Shown here piece by piece: positions 1-9,947 of a stretch of DNA of 41,573 nucleotides. The DNA is taken from positions 1 through 41,573 of the forward strand of contig DATFGT010000097.1 in the NCBI GenBank assembly GCA_035249175.1. Direction: 5' to 3'. Within the stretch, counting starts at the first letter, position 1. Each line of letters begins with the position of its first letter. The notes under the pieces are model-generated. The model had not been told where the DNA came from and searched no databases. It worked only from the letters and a program-made list of their open reading frames with translations. The position numbers and the translations under genes are program-made. The DNA comes from 66-474 sp035249175. GTDB taxonomy: Bacteria > Pseudomonadota > Gammaproteobacteria > Xanthomonadales > Rhodanobacteraceae.

Positions 1-1337
<1,337 letters not shown>

Positions 1338-1464
1338 GCTGTTTCCCGGTTCGCTCCGCACGCGACGAGGGCGCGGTGAGCGCGCATCTTGGTCGCAGAC
1401 TCGTCATCATAACGGATCGGCAGGAACGAACCGCCCTTGCTTGAACCCAAGACCAGTTGGCTAC

Positions 1465-2445
1465 TCAATCACGCCGCAGAAGATCACGCAGCGCCGAACG
1501 CCAACCCGACGCATAACGTCGATAGTTGCCATTGAACATTTCTTGCCACACCGTGCGTGCCTTCGCCCCGGAACTTCCACGCAAGAGGCGGCGGACGCGC
1601 AAATGACGCAATCTCCCCTCCATATGATCCCGGCTTCCATCAGGCACCCGAGCTGCGAATATACGCAGGCGCTCGCGCAAAGCCTCGTCCCTCGCTATCA
1701 AAGGATCGATCGCGATGGCCTCCGGCCGGAGGAGGTCCCGCCATTTCGTCGCCAGATCTCGATCCGGCATGCCGATCTGGTTCTGCCCGTGCTGGCGATA
1801 ATCGATCAGTGACCGCTCGATGCAATCGAAACCCCCCAATGCAGCAGCGATGATGGCCAGCCATTCATCATGCGCCCATCCTCGAGGAAAAGGCAGCGCA
1901 TCGACCAGCAGTTCCCGCCGCAGAGCCGTCGTGGCGCCCGTCGCAAGGCTTCTGCGCAGCAACACGCGGAATCCCTGCCCCGCATGAATGCGTCGCCGTT
2001 CGGTGCGTGAAACCTTCAGCACCTGGAACAACGATCGAGGCAGACATGCACCAACCATGTCGATTCGTCGCGCATCACTGCACAGCAGCAGCAACTTGGA
2101 GCGCTCTTCAAACGGGGCAACCAGTATCGCCAATTTGTCGACGTGCCACACATCGTCCTGGTCGCACAGGAACAACACGTCACCTGATGCGTCCTGCAAC
2201 GCTGCCTCGAAATTGGCGACGTAACCGAGGTTGCGCGGATTACGCGCAAGGCGCACTCGAATACCCCGCTTCTTGGCGCTGGTAGCCAATGAATCCAACA
2301 GTTCCCACGTGCCGTCGCCTGACCCATCATCGCGCACGACGATCTCATCCGGTGACCTCGATTGCGCAAGCAAGCTCTCCCATTGCGCTTGAAGAAAGCG
2401 GACGCCGTTGTAGGTACACAACACAATGGACGTGGAAAGCGGCAT
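1465..2445 (-). CDS. Family 2 glycosyltransferase
   Basis: Predicted cytoplasmic GT-A glycosyltransferase of 326 residues that would transfer a nucleotide-sugar-derived sugar to a surface polysaccharide precursor; donor and acceptor are unknown. The N-terminus reads SIVLCTYNG (GT2 start), then DDGSGDGT at about 39-46 and the metal-binding acidic motif DQDD at about 94-97. A later AHDEW motif at about 192 matches the catalytic-base region of the family. No membrane segment is visible. It stands alone: the gene upstream is separated by a repeat element, and CBS lies 127 bp downstream on the same strand. It is not in a polysaccharide cluster, so its pathway cannot be inferred from context. Confidence 0.85.
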   Translation of the reverse strand: MPLSTSIVLCTYNGVRFLQAQWESLLAQSRSPDEIVVRDDGSGDGTWELLDSLATSAKKRGIRVRLARNPRNLGYVANFEAALQDASGDVLFLCDQDDVWHVDKLAILVAPFEERSKLLLLCSDARRIDMVGACLPRSLFQVLKVSRTERRRIHAGQGFRVLLRRSLATGATTALRRELLVDALPFPRGWAHDEWLAIIAAALGGFDCIERSLIDYRQHGQNQIGMPDRDLATKWRDLLRPEAIAIDPLIARDEALRERLRIFAARVPDGSRDHMEGRLRHLRVRRLLRGSSGAKARTVWQEMFNGNYRRYASGWRSALRDLLRRD

Positions 2446-2466
2446 GGCGTCGATTGTGCCGTGTGG

Positions 2467-2577
2467 AGCGGCTGTTGTGATAAGTCAGGCCAAGGAAGGC
2501 CGTTCTGGTGTATCAAAACCGGGGTCATTTGGATCCGGCGAGCACGCCCGTCGACGCGGCGATCAAGGATGATCGCA
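2467..2577 (+). repeat. Two-hairpin repeat family, copy 1
   Basis: First of the ~110-bp elements. It opens with AGCGGCTGTTGTGATAAGTC, has a first stem-loop GGCC-AAGGAA-GGCC followed by GTTCTGG, about 50 variable bases, and a closing stem-loop GCGATC-AAGGAT-GATCGC. It occupies the gap upstream of the glycosyltransferase, on the strand opposite to both neighbours. Confidence 0.85.
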
Positions 2578-2640
2578 AAAACAAAGCAACCGGCCCGCAC
2601 ATGGCGGGCCGGCGAGGATTCTTCGGATTGTCGCAACACG

Positions 2641-2862
2641 CTACGCGTTGCCGATCTGGCTCCACATTCGGGTCAAGCGGTCCTTCAGGTGCAGCTTTTC
2701 CTTTTTCATGCCGTGCAGCTCATTGTCGTGCAACGGCAGTACACCGAGTTCCGCATCGTGGACTTTGCTGTCCAGCTCCTGGTGGTACTGATAAAGGCGG
2801 CGGAACTCGGGGTTCGCCTTCATCACGGCGTCTATGTGGTCTTTCTGCTGGTGTTCGAACAT
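2641..2862 (-). CDS. DUF465/YdcH family small protein
   Basis: A 73-residue, all-helical, charged protein with the DUF465 signature: a conserved HQELDSKVHDAE segment at about 27-38 and a C-terminal KKEKLHLKDRL helix at about 53-63. It has no signal peptide or membrane segment, so it is probably cytoplasmic. The biochemical function of the family is not established. The start is set by a strong Shine-Dalgarno, GAGGAGG, just upstream of the ATG at 2862. It is monocistronic, lying between the repeat element and a 350-bp gap. Confidence 0.85.
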   Translation of the reverse strand: MFEHQQKDHIDAVMKANPEFRRLYQYHQELDSKVHDAELGVLPLHDNELHGMKKEKLHLKDRLTRMWSQIGNA

Positions 2863-3215
2863 TGAGCAGCCTCCTCTTGCGTGGACGACGCTTGACGGAA
2901 TGCGGCGCGCGCACGATCGCGTCCACGCGCCGCGGGTGCGGGGCGTGGAATTCGAACAAGTGCGGGATTCATGCGATGGCGCCTCGGGGCCGGCAGGAGG
3001 CCGACCTCGGCATTGACCCTACTCCGACCGGCGGGGCTTGGCAACCAATTCGGCAGGCTCCGGGCAGATCACAAAATATCCATTCATCACAATGACTTGC
3101 ATTGTTCATGATCAAGACTTTTGTGTGACTGTGATGGGCGCACCTGATGTCTGCACGACAGGTCCGCCCGGACTGTTTCCGCCCTCGGAATCCGTGTACG
3201 TCAAACGAAATCGCG
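2863..3215. other. Intergenic region with no recognised gene
   Basis: 353 bp between the ydcH start and the end of the DUF4398/OmpA-like gene. Apart from the ydcH ribosome-binding site at its left edge I see no convincing ORF, RNA gene or full repeat copy. The AT-richer stretch around 3066-3125 could carry the ydcH promoter (minus strand), but no clear -35/-10 pair stands out. Confidence 0.5.
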
Positions 3216-4121
3216 CTACTTCTCCGCGCGAATTTCCACGCCCGCGCCCTTGCCCGCCTCACGCACGGAGCGGATCGATACCGTGGTTGCGCCGGCAGCT
3301 TCCAGCGCGGCGCGGACGGACACGGCGCGGCGCCCCGCGAGCACCCTTTCGCTGCTGGAAGCGCGCGGTTCGACCACGATGCGCTGGCTCGCATGGGCAC
3401 GCGCGAAGTCCCCGATGCGGCGGCGCCCGGAAGCGGTCAGGTTGTCGGAGCCGGATTGGAAAGACGCCGATGACAGATGCAGGCGACCGCCGGCGTGGCT
3501 GCTGGCGACCGAAGCGCCGCCGCTGTCGCCGCCTCCTTGCAGCGCCTTGGTCGCAGCTTCGGCCAGACGGGCTTCCTTGCGTGCCAGCGAGGCAGCGCGC
3601 GCCTGCGCCGCGGCCAGCTTCTTCGCCTGTTCGGCTTCGGCTTGCGCCTGCTGCGCCTGTTGGGTCGCCTGCGCGCCCTGCTCCTGCAGCATCTGCGCCT
3701 GCTGCACGGCGGCTTCATATTGCAGGCGTTGGCGCGCCAGTTCGGCGCGCGCGGCGGCGGCATCGGCCTGGCTGGCTTGCAGCATGATCTGGTCGTGTTC
3801 TTGTCGTAGCTGATCGAGCTTTGCACGATCGGCGTCGGCTTTTGCCGAGGCCTGCGCCAGAGCCACCCGTTGCTCGGCCATGAACAACGCGTGGTCGTGG
3901 CCGCTGCGACCTGCGTTCTGCAGATCGGTGATCGCGTTGCGCGCGAGCATCTGCTGGGCGATCGCGTACTGGCCCAGCTCAGGGTCCGCACTCAACTGCT
4001 CCAGTTGCGCCGACAGCCGTGCCACGTCGGCGTCTTTCGATGCCGCCTGCACGGGCGACACGCTACCCAAGCCGAAAGTGAACGCGCCGATCAGCACGGC
4101 GATGATGATCGCACGCCTCAT
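3216..4121 (-). CDS. DUF4398 and degenerate OmpA-like periplasmic protein
   Basis: 301 residues. A signal peptide at about 1-26 ends in VQA. A long Ala/Gln/Glu-rich helical, probably coiled-coil, region spans about 30-190 and contains the DUF4398-type helical hairpin. A C-terminal domain at about 210-300 resembles the OmpA peptidoglycan-binding fold (FQSGSDNLTASGRRRIGDFA, then LAGRRAVSVRAALEAAGA). The usual TD-x-x-G binding loop is replaced by PRASSSERV, so the conserved Asp that contacts diaminopimelate seems lost. Its ATG overlaps the stop of the upstream DUF4398 lipoprotein (ATGA), so the two are translationally coupled. A role in envelope structure is inferred; no specific function is known. 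Confidence 0.8.
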   Translation of the reverse strand: MRRAIIIAVLIGAFTFGLGSVSPVQAASKDADVARLSAQLEQLSADPELGQYAIAQQMLARNAITDLQNAGRSGHDHALFMAEQRVALAQASAKADADRAKLDQLRQEHDQIMLQASQADAAAARAELARQRLQYEAAVQQAQMLQEQGAQATQQAQQAQAEAEQAKKLAAAQARAASLARKEARLAEAATKALQGGGDSGGASVASSHAGGRLHLSSASFQSGSDNLTASGRRRIGDFARAHASQRIVVEPRASSSERVLAGRRAVSVRAALEAAGATTVSIRSVREAGKGAGVEIRAEK

Positions 4122-4702
4122 GGGTACACCCCCGAATCGGGTTGTCCGTTGCTGCTGGCGGGCGCAGGTTCGCCGGCGCTCGAGCCCGGTGCAGGTTCGC
4201 TGGTGCTGGAACCCGGCGCCGGCTGGCCGAGTTGGATGGCGGGCAGGTCCACGGGTCCATTTCCTGTCGATGTTGGTGACGCGGGCGGGGCGGAAACGGC
4301 TTGCTGAGCGGCGGCGGCCGCAGCCTGCCGGCGTTCCAGATCCGCCTGCAGCCCCGCGTTCACCTGGGTCTGCTGGTCGATCTCGCGATCCAGCTTCGCC
4401 GCATCGGCGCGCGCGCGGGCGGTGGCGGCGGCGGCTTCCGCTTCCGTGGCCTTGTCAGCCGCTTTGCCGTTGTCGCCGTTGGCGCTGAACTGCTGCGCCG
4501 CCGCGAGCCGTCGTTCGGCCTCGCCCAGCGTATCCGGGGCGGTCGTGGCCGCGCCTGCGTTGCGGGCCGCGCGAATCTCCGTCTGCGCGCGATCCATCAC
4601 CTGGATCGGCGGAGGCGCGGTGGCACAGCCGGCCAGCAAGGCCGCCAAGACGGCCAAGCCGATGAGGCGGGGGTCATGGATTTTTAGCCGCGTGCGTGTC
4701 AT
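4118..4702 (-). CDS. DUF4398 lipoprotein
   Basis: A predicted lipoprotein of about 194 residues. The N-terminal hydrophobic stretch ends in the lipobox LLAGC. Next come DUF4398 helices (DRAQTEIRAARNAGA, then LGEAERRLAAAQQFSANGD), a QTQVNAGLQADLERRQ coiled-coil region, and a Pro/Ser-rich tail with three near-repeats of EPAPGSS type. I chose the ATG at 4702 because GGAA sits 8 bases upstream; ATGs at 4711 and 4723 are in frame but less well placed. Co-transcribed with the OmpA-like gene (4-bp overlap) and divergent from pilU across about 100 bp. Function unknown; the pair probably spans outer membrane and peptidoglycan (inference). Confidence 0.8.
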   Translation of the reverse strand: MTRTRLKIHDPRLIGLAVLAALLAGCATAPPPIQVMDRAQTEIRAARNAGAATTAPDTLGEAERRLAAAQQFSANGDNGKAADKATEAEAAAATARARADAAKLDREIDQQTQVNAGLQADLERRQAAAAAAQQAVSAPPASPTSTGNGPVDLPAIQLGQPAPGSSTSEPAPGSSAGEPAPASSNGQPDSGVYP

Positions 4703-4804
4703 AAACAACATTCCGGGATGCATCGGCGCATTGTCGGCGTACCATTTCGGCTTTGCAACGCCGCCCGGGCGGCGTGGGCGGGGTTTCCTGACCGGGGATC
4801 AAAG

Positions 4805-5920
4805 ATGGACATCGGATACTTCCTCAAACTGATGATGGATCGCGGTGCGTCGGACATGTTCCTCAGCACCGGCACGCCCGTGCACATCAAGATCGAGGGC
4901 CGGCTGGCGGCACTCGGCACTTCGCCGCTGCCGTCCGGAATGGTAAAGAAGATCGCCTACTCGCTGATGGACGAGGGTTCGGTGCCCAAGTTCGAGCGCG
5001 AGCTCGAATACAACATGGCGCTGGCGGTGAAGGACGTCGGCCGCTTCCGCGTGAACGTGTTCAAGCAGCGCGGCGAGGTCGCGCTGGTGATCCGTGCGAT
5101 CAAGAGCGACATCCCTTCGATCGAGGAACTGTTGCTGCCGCAAATCTACAAGAAGCTGATCATGGAACCGCGCGGCCTGATCCTGGTGGTCGGTGCAACC
5201 GGATCGGGCAAGTCGACCACGCTGGCATCGATGATCGACTACCGCAACTCCAATACCGCGGGACACATCCTGACCATCGAGGATCCGATCGAATTCCTGC
5301 ACAAGCACAAGAAGTCGATCGTCAACCAGCGTGAAGTCGGCCTCGACACCCACAGCTATCACGAGGCACTGAAGAATGCGATGCGCGAGGCGCCGGACGT
5401 GATCCTGATCGGCGAGATCCGGGACACCGACACCATGGATGCCGCGATCGGATTTTCCGAGACCGGCCACATCTGCCTCGCGACGCTGCATTCCAACAAC
5501 GCCGACCAGACCATCGAGCGCATCCTCAACTTCTTTCCCGAGGCCGCGCACAAGAACATCCTGATGAACCTGGCGCTGAACCTGAAGGCGATCATTTCGC
5601 AGCGCCTGGTGATCGGCAAGGACGGCCACCGCCGTCCCGCCGTCGAGGTGCTGATCAACACGCCGCACATCCGCGACCTGCTGCGCCGCGGCGAGATCCA
5701 CGAGGTGAAGCTGGCGATGGAGCGCAGCCTCGAGGAGGGCATGCAGACCTTCGACCAGTCGCTGTTCAAGCTCTACAAGGAAGGCACGATCGATCTTGAA
5801 GAGGCGCTGTCGAAAGCCGACTCGCGCGATGGCCTCGCGCTCAAGATTCGCCTTGCCGAAGGCGCCACCGGCACCGATCTGCCGCAGGACGATCCGTACG
5901 GATTGGGCGTGTCGATCTGA
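4805..5920 (+). CDS. pilU: Type IV pilus retraction ATPase PilU
   Basis: 371-residue hexameric ATPase of the PilT/PilU family, cytoplasmic at the base of type IV pili, where it assists PilT in pilus retraction. Walker A GATGSGKST is at 130-138, followed by an Asp-box region (TIEDPIEFLH), Walker B VILIGEIRD and a His box around ATLHSNN. GLDTHSYHEALKNAMREAPD and the FSETGHICLATLHSNNADQ segment match PilU rather than PilT. The start is the ATG at 4805, giving MDIGYFLKLMMDRGASD, the expected family N-terminus. pilT is not next to it in this window, whereas many relatives keep pilT-pilU together. Confidence 0.92.
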   Translation: MDIGYFLKLMMDRGASDMFLSTGTPVHIKIEGRLAALGTSPLPSGMVKKIAYSLMDEGSVPKFERELEYNMALAVKDVGRFRVNVFKQRGEVALVIRAIKSDIPSIEELLLPQIYKKLIMEPRGLILVVGATGSGKSTTLASMIDYRNSNTAGHILTIEDPIEFLHKHKKSIVNQREVGLDTHSYHEALKNAMREAPDVILIGEIRDTDTMDAAIGFSETGHICLATLHSNNADQTIERILNFFPEAAHKNILMNLALNLKAIISQRLVIGKDGHRRPAVEVLINTPHIRDLLRRGEIHEVKLAMERSLEEGMQTFDQSLFKLYKEGTIDLEEALSKADSRDGLALKIRLAEGATGTDLPQDDPYGLGVSI

Positions 5921-5958
5921 CACGGACGCTGCGCTGCTGGTCCGAAAAAATCGGTTTC

Positions 5959-5973
5959 GCTCGCAACGCGAGC
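5959..5973. repeat. Short hairpin between convergent genes
   Basis: Perfect 6-bp stem GCTCGC-AAC-GCGAGC, followed by a second small stem (GGTC...GACC) ending near 5992. It lies between the convergent ends of pilU and the aminotransferase gene and may act as a two-way terminator, though no T-run follows. The same 15-mer, with one base changed, recurs at 11169-11183. Confidence 0.45.
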
Positions 5974-6011
5974 CCGTAGGTCGGTGCTGACCCCGAGCTA
6001 CCGCCCACAAG

Positions 6012-7436
6012 TCAGAGGCTGCGGGCGAGGTCGGCGGCCACCTCTTTCGCCGCCGCGAGCGTCTGCGCAATGTCGGCGTGGGTGTGCGCCGTCGAGACGA
6101 ACAGGTTCTCGTACGCACCCGGGTGGAACAGGACGCCCTTGCTGAGCATGCCCCGCCACCAGCGATCGAACAGCTTCTGGTCGGCGTGGCGTTCGGCGTC
6201 GCGATAGTTGTGGATTTCCTCGCGCGCAAACCACACCTGCATCAGCGGCCCCATGCCCACGACGTACGCGGGCAAGCCTGCATCGCCGAGCGTCCTGGCG
6301 AGGCCGAGGCGCAGTTCGTCGGAGAGCGCATCGAGCTTCGCGAACAGTCCGGGCGTGGCCAGTTCATCGAGCGCCGCGTTGGCCGCCGCGATGGCAATGC
6401 CGTTGGCCGCGTAGGTGCCGGCCATCGACACCGTGCCGTTGGCGACCAGTGCCATGATGTCGGCGCGACCGCCGCAGGCCGCGACCGGAAAGCCGCCGCC
6501 GAGACCCTTCGCGAACACCGCGAGATCGGGCGTTACGCCCAGCCGTGCCTGCGCACCGCCCAAACCCAAGCGGAAGCCGGTGATGACTTCGTCGAACAGC
6601 AGCACGATGCCGTGGCGCATGGTGAGGTCGCGCATCGCTTCCAGATAACCCGGTTTCGGCAGGATGCAACCTGTGTTGCACATCACCGGCTCGGTGATCA
6701 CCGCGGCGATCGAATCGCCTTCGCGCCTGATCGCATCGGCCAGTGCATCCGCATCGTTCCACGGCAGGATGATCAGGTTTTCGTCCAGACCATGGGGCAG
6801 CCCGGGGCCTTGCGGCACCGGCACCGGGTGCGCATCGGGACCCGCCTTGGCGATGTCGGGATGCTTGCTCCAGTAAACCTGATCGGAGAAGCCGTGGTAC
6901 ATGCCCTCGAAGCGGATGAGCTTCGGCCGGCCGGTGAACGCACGCGCGAGGCGCGTGGCGTAAAGCACCGCTTCGGTGCCGGTGTTGCACAACCGCACCT
7001 GTTCGACGCAAGGGACCGCCGCAATGATTTTCTGCGCCAGCCGCGCCTCGTCCGCGGTCGGCAACGCGAACACGGTGCCGCGCTGCTGGATGAAGTTCAC
7101 CACGGCCTGCGTGACGCGCGGCGGCCGGTGGCCCAACAGCATGGGTCCCAAGCCCAGCAGGTAATCGATGTATTCGTTGCCGTCCACGTCGCGCAGGCGC
7201 GAACCCTGCCCGCTTTCCACGAACAGCGGATACGGCGTCCAGCCCGACCAGGTCGCGCGTGCCGTGCTGTTGACCCCGCCGGGAATGGAGCGGCAGGCGT
7301 CGTCGAACAACTTGGCGCTGCGAGGCGTGTCGAGCCCGTCGGCAAGCCGGGCATTGCCCTCGGACGCAGCCGTTTTGATCGATGCGTTCATCAGATTTGC
7401 TTTCCGAAAATAGGGGTAGCTTTCCGGGTCGCTCAT
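6012..7436 (-). CDS. Class III PLP aminotransferase, glutamate-1-semialdehyde aminomutase-like
   Basis: 474-residue fold-type I PLP enzyme. IPGGVNSTAR and DVDGNEYIDYLLGLGPMLLG match the N-terminal signature of the GSA aminomutase branch. CNTGTEAV at about 150-157 forms the phosphate-binding turn, FDEVITGFR carries the PLP-ring Asp282, and Lys310 in AKGLGGGFP is the Schiff-base lysine. It is about 45 residues longer than typical HemL, with a variable N-terminus (an internal Met17 is an alternative start). Its stop-start overlap with the HAD phosphatase gene (ATGA) suggests a joint metabolic step rather than heme synthesis. I therefore do not assign hemL; the substrate is unknown. Confidence 0.75.
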   Translation of the reverse strand: MSDPESYPYFRKANLMNASIKTAASEGNARLADGLDTPRSAKLFDDACRSIPGGVNSTARATWSGWTPYPLFVESGQGSRLRDVDGNEYIDYLLGLGPMLLGHRPPRVTQAVVNFIQQRGTVFALPTADEARLAQKIIAAVPCVEQVRLCNTGTEAVLYATRLARAFTGRPKLIRFEGMYHGFSDQVYWSKHPDIAKAGPDAHPVPVPQGPGLPHGLDENLIILPWNDADALADAIRREGDSIAAVITEPVMCNTGCILPKPGYLEAMRDLTMRHGIVLLFDEVITGFRLGLGGAQARLGVTPDLAVFAKGLGGGFPVAACGGRADIMALVANGTVSMAGTYAANGIAIAAANAALDELATPGLFAKLDALSDELRLGLARTLGDAGLPAYVVGMGPLMQVWFAREEIHNYRDAERHADQKLFDRWWRGMLSKGVLFHPGAYENLFVSTAHTHADIAQTLAAAKEVAADLARSL

Positions 7437-8122
7437 AGGGGCGCGAGCACGCGCCTCGGCGTATACAGCTTGCCAGTCAGCAGCGCCGGCAGCAGGCCGA
7501 TCGCGTCGGCGAAACCGACGATGGAGGTGTGCGGAATCGCAGCGTGCCGGCAGTGCTCGATCAGACGGTGTTTGGCAAAGACGTAATCGGCTTCACCGGC
7601 GGCGCAAAAGTCGGAAGCGCCGTCGCCGACCAACAGCACGCGATGCTGGCGGTTGTGTTCGCGCACCGCACTCGCGCATTTGCAATGACCGCTGCCGATC
7701 CGGCAATGCGGATCGGAGAACGGCGTTTCGAGCTTCCATTTGCGCGGCGCGGTTTGCACCAGCCGGTTGGCGAGGATGGGCAAGCCGTCGAGCTGGTAGC
7801 GCGACAGGATCGCGCGGATCGCGTAATCGAGCCCGTCGCTCACGACCCGCAAGGTGGCGCCTGCACTCAGCGCTGAATCCACGAAGGCGGCGAAAGCGGC
7901 GTCGATGCGCATCGTCGCCAGGTGTTCGTCGATCTCGTCACGCGAGGCATCGAGCAGCGCGACCTGGCCGGCCATGCACTCGGCCGAGCCGATCTTGCCG
8001 GCGCGCCAGTCGCGTTCCAGCACCTGCCATTCAGGCGATGCGAAGCGGTCGAGCAGCGAGTCCGTGACGTCCTCGACGGCGATGGTGCCGTCGAAGTCGC
8101 ACAGGATGTTCCATCGGGTCAT
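7433..8122 (-). CDS. MtnX-like HAD-IB family phosphatase
   Basis: 229-residue cytoplasmic haloacid-dehalogenase-fold phosphatase. Motif I is CDFDGTIA, with nucleophile Asp9 and acid/base Asp11. Motif II Ser lies in LRVVSDGLDYAI at about 93-104, and motif IV is LLVGDGASDFCAA. A Cys/His cluster, CRIGSGHCKC, at about 140-150 resembles the metal-like insert seen in MtnX/phosphoserine-phosphatase relatives. It is the first gene of a two-gene operon with the class III aminotransferase. The overlap implies that it removes a phosphate from the same or the next intermediate (inference). The rest of the methionine salvage pathway (mtnA, mtnB, mtnD) is not nearby, so MtnX activity itself is not assigned. 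Confidence 0.75.
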   Translation of the reverse strand: MTRWNILCDFDGTIAVEDVTDSLLDRFASPEWQVLERDWRAGKIGSAECMAGQVALLDASRDEIDEHLATMRIDAAFAAFVDSALSAGATLRVVSDGLDYAIRAILSRYQLDGLPILANRLVQTAPRKWKLETPFSDPHCRIGSGHCKCASAVREHNRQHRVLLVGDGASDFCAAGEADYVFAKHRLIEHCRHAAIPHTSIVGFADAIGLLPALLTGKLYTPRRVLAPL

Positions 8123-8196
8123 GCGAATAGCTCGGAAAAGCGGTTACCGCAAAGTGGCGCGATTCTAACGCTGCTGACTTTCCGAACGCTTTCTGG

Positions 8197-8306
8197 TGCG
8201 ATCATCCCTGATCGCCGCATCACCTGGCCTGCGAAGTTATTCAGATTTGCCACGCGCCCGAACCCCAGAACGGCCTTCCCTGGCCTGACTTTTCACGAAA
8301 GCCGCT
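8197..8306 (-). repeat. Two-hairpin repeat family, copy 2
   Basis: Minus-strand copy: TTCGTGAAAAGTC, stem-loop GGCC-AGGGAA-GGCC, GTTCTGG, variable middle, then GCGATC-AGGGAT-GATCGC. Its 5' edge touches the TAG stop (8305-8307) of the membrane-fusion gene, so it begins exactly where that reading frame ends. Confidence 0.85.
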
Positions 8307-9228
8307 ATCGGTGGGGGCGTGGAAAACGGACCAGCACCCGTTGTCCGATCCGGAGAGGCGCTTCCGTTTGCGTGATGGGCGCAAGCTCCAGCGTCAAGTC
8401 CACGTCGTTGGCGAGCGCGCGCTCCAGCGGGTCCTGGGTCAGCCCGGCGGGCTGGAGCACTTGCCCGACCCACAGCACGGTGGCCTGGTACACAGGCCCG
8501 GTGCCCGAATCGCGCACCACTTCCGCTTGCATGCCGGCATGGATCGCGCTGGCCGCGTCCACATCGAGTTGCGCCTGCACGATATGCGGGCGATCCGGCA
8601 GAAGTTCGAACAACGGCTGCCCCGACGACGCCGACACCGACTGCCCGATTGCCACGTGGCGCATGACGATGCTGCCGGCCACGGGTGCGCGCAAAGTGGT
8701 TGCATCGAGATCGAGTTCCGCCGCGGCGGCTTTCTGCTGTGTCGCATCCAGATCAGCTTTCGCGGCCGCTTGTTTGGCCTTCAGTGAGGCGACCGCGGCG
8801 CGAGCCTGATCGGCGGATTCGCCGGTCGCGGCGCCGGCCTTGGCCGCGGCCGCAATGCGTGGGGCGCGCTGCTCGGCCTGCTTCAGCGATACCTGCGAAT
8901 CGGCGAGTTGCGCCTTGGCTTGTTCGATGCCGGCCTTGGCACTCGCCACCGCGATCTTCGCAGCGCGCGCATCCAGCATCGCCAGGATTTGACCTTGCTT
9001 CACCGCATCGCCCTGTTTCACCGCGACGGATTCCACCACCCCATCGGTGCGCGCCGCGACCATCACCATGCCGCCTTCGACGGCCACCTTGCCGCGCGCG
9101 ACGGCCAACCACTGCGACGACTGCGCCGGCGTGTCAGCGGCAGTACCGTGCTCGTTGCCGGACGAACAGGCGCCCATAGCAAGCGTGGTGAGGGCAAGCG
9201 CGAAGCCGGCGCAGCGGATGGGTTTCAC
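8305..9228 (-). CDS. HlyD-family membrane fusion lipoprotein of an ABC exporter
   Basis: 307-residue periplasmic adaptor linking an inner-membrane ABC pump to an outer-membrane channel. The N-terminus has a lipobox-like MGAC (Cys20). A biotinyl-lipoyl half-motif (TDGVVESVAVKQGDAVKQGQ) lies at about 65-84, a long Ala/Gln-rich alpha-hairpin at about 95-185, the second lipoyl half (TLRAPVAGSIVMRHVAIGQS) near 190-210, and then beta-barrel segments. The start is a GTG at 9228 overlapping the stop of the ATPase gene (GTGA). Last gene of the exporter operon; its stop codon falls at the edge of a repeat element. The substrate is unknown. Confidence 0.88.
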   Translation of the reverse strand: MKPIRCAGFALALTTLAMGACSSGNEHGTAADTPAQSSQWLAVARGKVAVEGGMVMVAARTDGVVESVAVKQGDAVKQGQILAMLDARAAKIAVASAKAGIEQAKAQLADSQVSLKQAEQRAPRIAAAAKAGAATGESADQARAAVASLKAKQAAAKADLDATQQKAAAAELDLDATTLRAPVAGSIVMRHVAIGQSVSASSGQPLFELLPDRPHIVQAQLDVDAASAIHAGMQAEVVRDSGTGPVYQATVLWVGQVLQPAGLTQDPLERALANDVDLTLELAPITQTEAPLRIGQRVLVRFPRPHR

Positions 9229-9947
9229 GACGCGTTCTCCTCGTGGGGCGCGCGATCGTCCTGCGGCACGCGCCGATCATTGAATATCACTCCGTCTTCC
9301 ATTTCCAGCACGCGATCGGCATGCGTGACCAGGCGCGGGTCGTGGCTGACGCACAGCACGGTGGTGCCATGTTCATGCGCGATGCTGCGCAACGTGTCGA
9401 TCACGATCTGGCCGTTGGCGGCATCCAGTGCGCTGGTGGGCTCATCGGCGAACAGGAGTTGCGGCTGCTTGACCAGTGCACGGGCGATCGCGACGCGTTG
9501 CTTCTCGCCGCCGGAAAGTTCGGCCGGCAACAGGTGCATGCGATCGGACAGCCCCACTTCATCCAGCGTGGCGCGCCCGCGCGCTTCCGCAGCGCGATCA
9601 TCCACACCCATGTAGCCCAGCGGCAGCATCACCTGTTCCAGCGCGGTGAGCGCTGGAAACAGATTGAAGCCCTGGAACACGAAGCCGGTGTGCTGAAGGC
9701 GGAAGCGATCGCGGACGTAGCGGTCGCCACGAAACAGGTCTTCTCCCAACGCGATCACGCTGCCGGCATCCGGGCGCTGCAACCCGGACAGGATCGACAG
9801 CAGCGTGCTCTTGCCACAACCGGAGGGTCCCGCGATCAACGTCAGCCGGCCGGCATCCACGCTCAGCGACAGGCCACGCAGGATTTCCGTGCGTACCTTG
9901 CCGCTGGTGTAACCCATGTACAAATCCTTTGCGACCAGGGCGCTCAC
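9225..9947 (-). CDS. ABC exporter ATP-binding protein (LolD/MacB/DevA type)
   Basis: 240-residue nucleotide-binding subunit. Walker A GPSGCGKST is at 40-48, the Q-loop is in FVFQGFNL, the signature motif is LSGGEKQRVAIARA, Walker B is LLFADEPTSALD, and the switch His is in CVSHD. The start is a GTG at 9947 overlapping the permease stop (GTGA); the much longer upstream extension of the frame is antisense or out of frame to the permease and is not real. It pairs with the FtsX-like permease and the HlyD-type adaptor, a DevBCA/MacAB-like arrangement that exports substrates from the inner membrane or periplasm. Confidence 0.92.
   Translation of the reverse strand: MSALVAKDLYMGYTSGKVRTEILRGLSLSVDAGRLTLIAGPSGCGKSTLLSILSGLQRPDAGSVIALGEDLFRGDRYVRDRFRLQHTGFVFQGFNLFPALTALEQVMLPLGYMGVDDRAAEARGRATLDEVGLSDRMHLLPAELSGGEKQRVAIARALVKQPQLLFADEPTSALDAANGQIVIDTLRSIAHEHGTTVLCVSHDPRLVTHADRVLEMEDGVIFNDRRVPQDDRAPHEENAS

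Noticed and set aside
6012..7436. Direct assignment as hemL
   Set aside because: The family match is clear but the protein is long and diverged and is coupled to a phosphatase gene, so the heme-pathway role is not supported by context.
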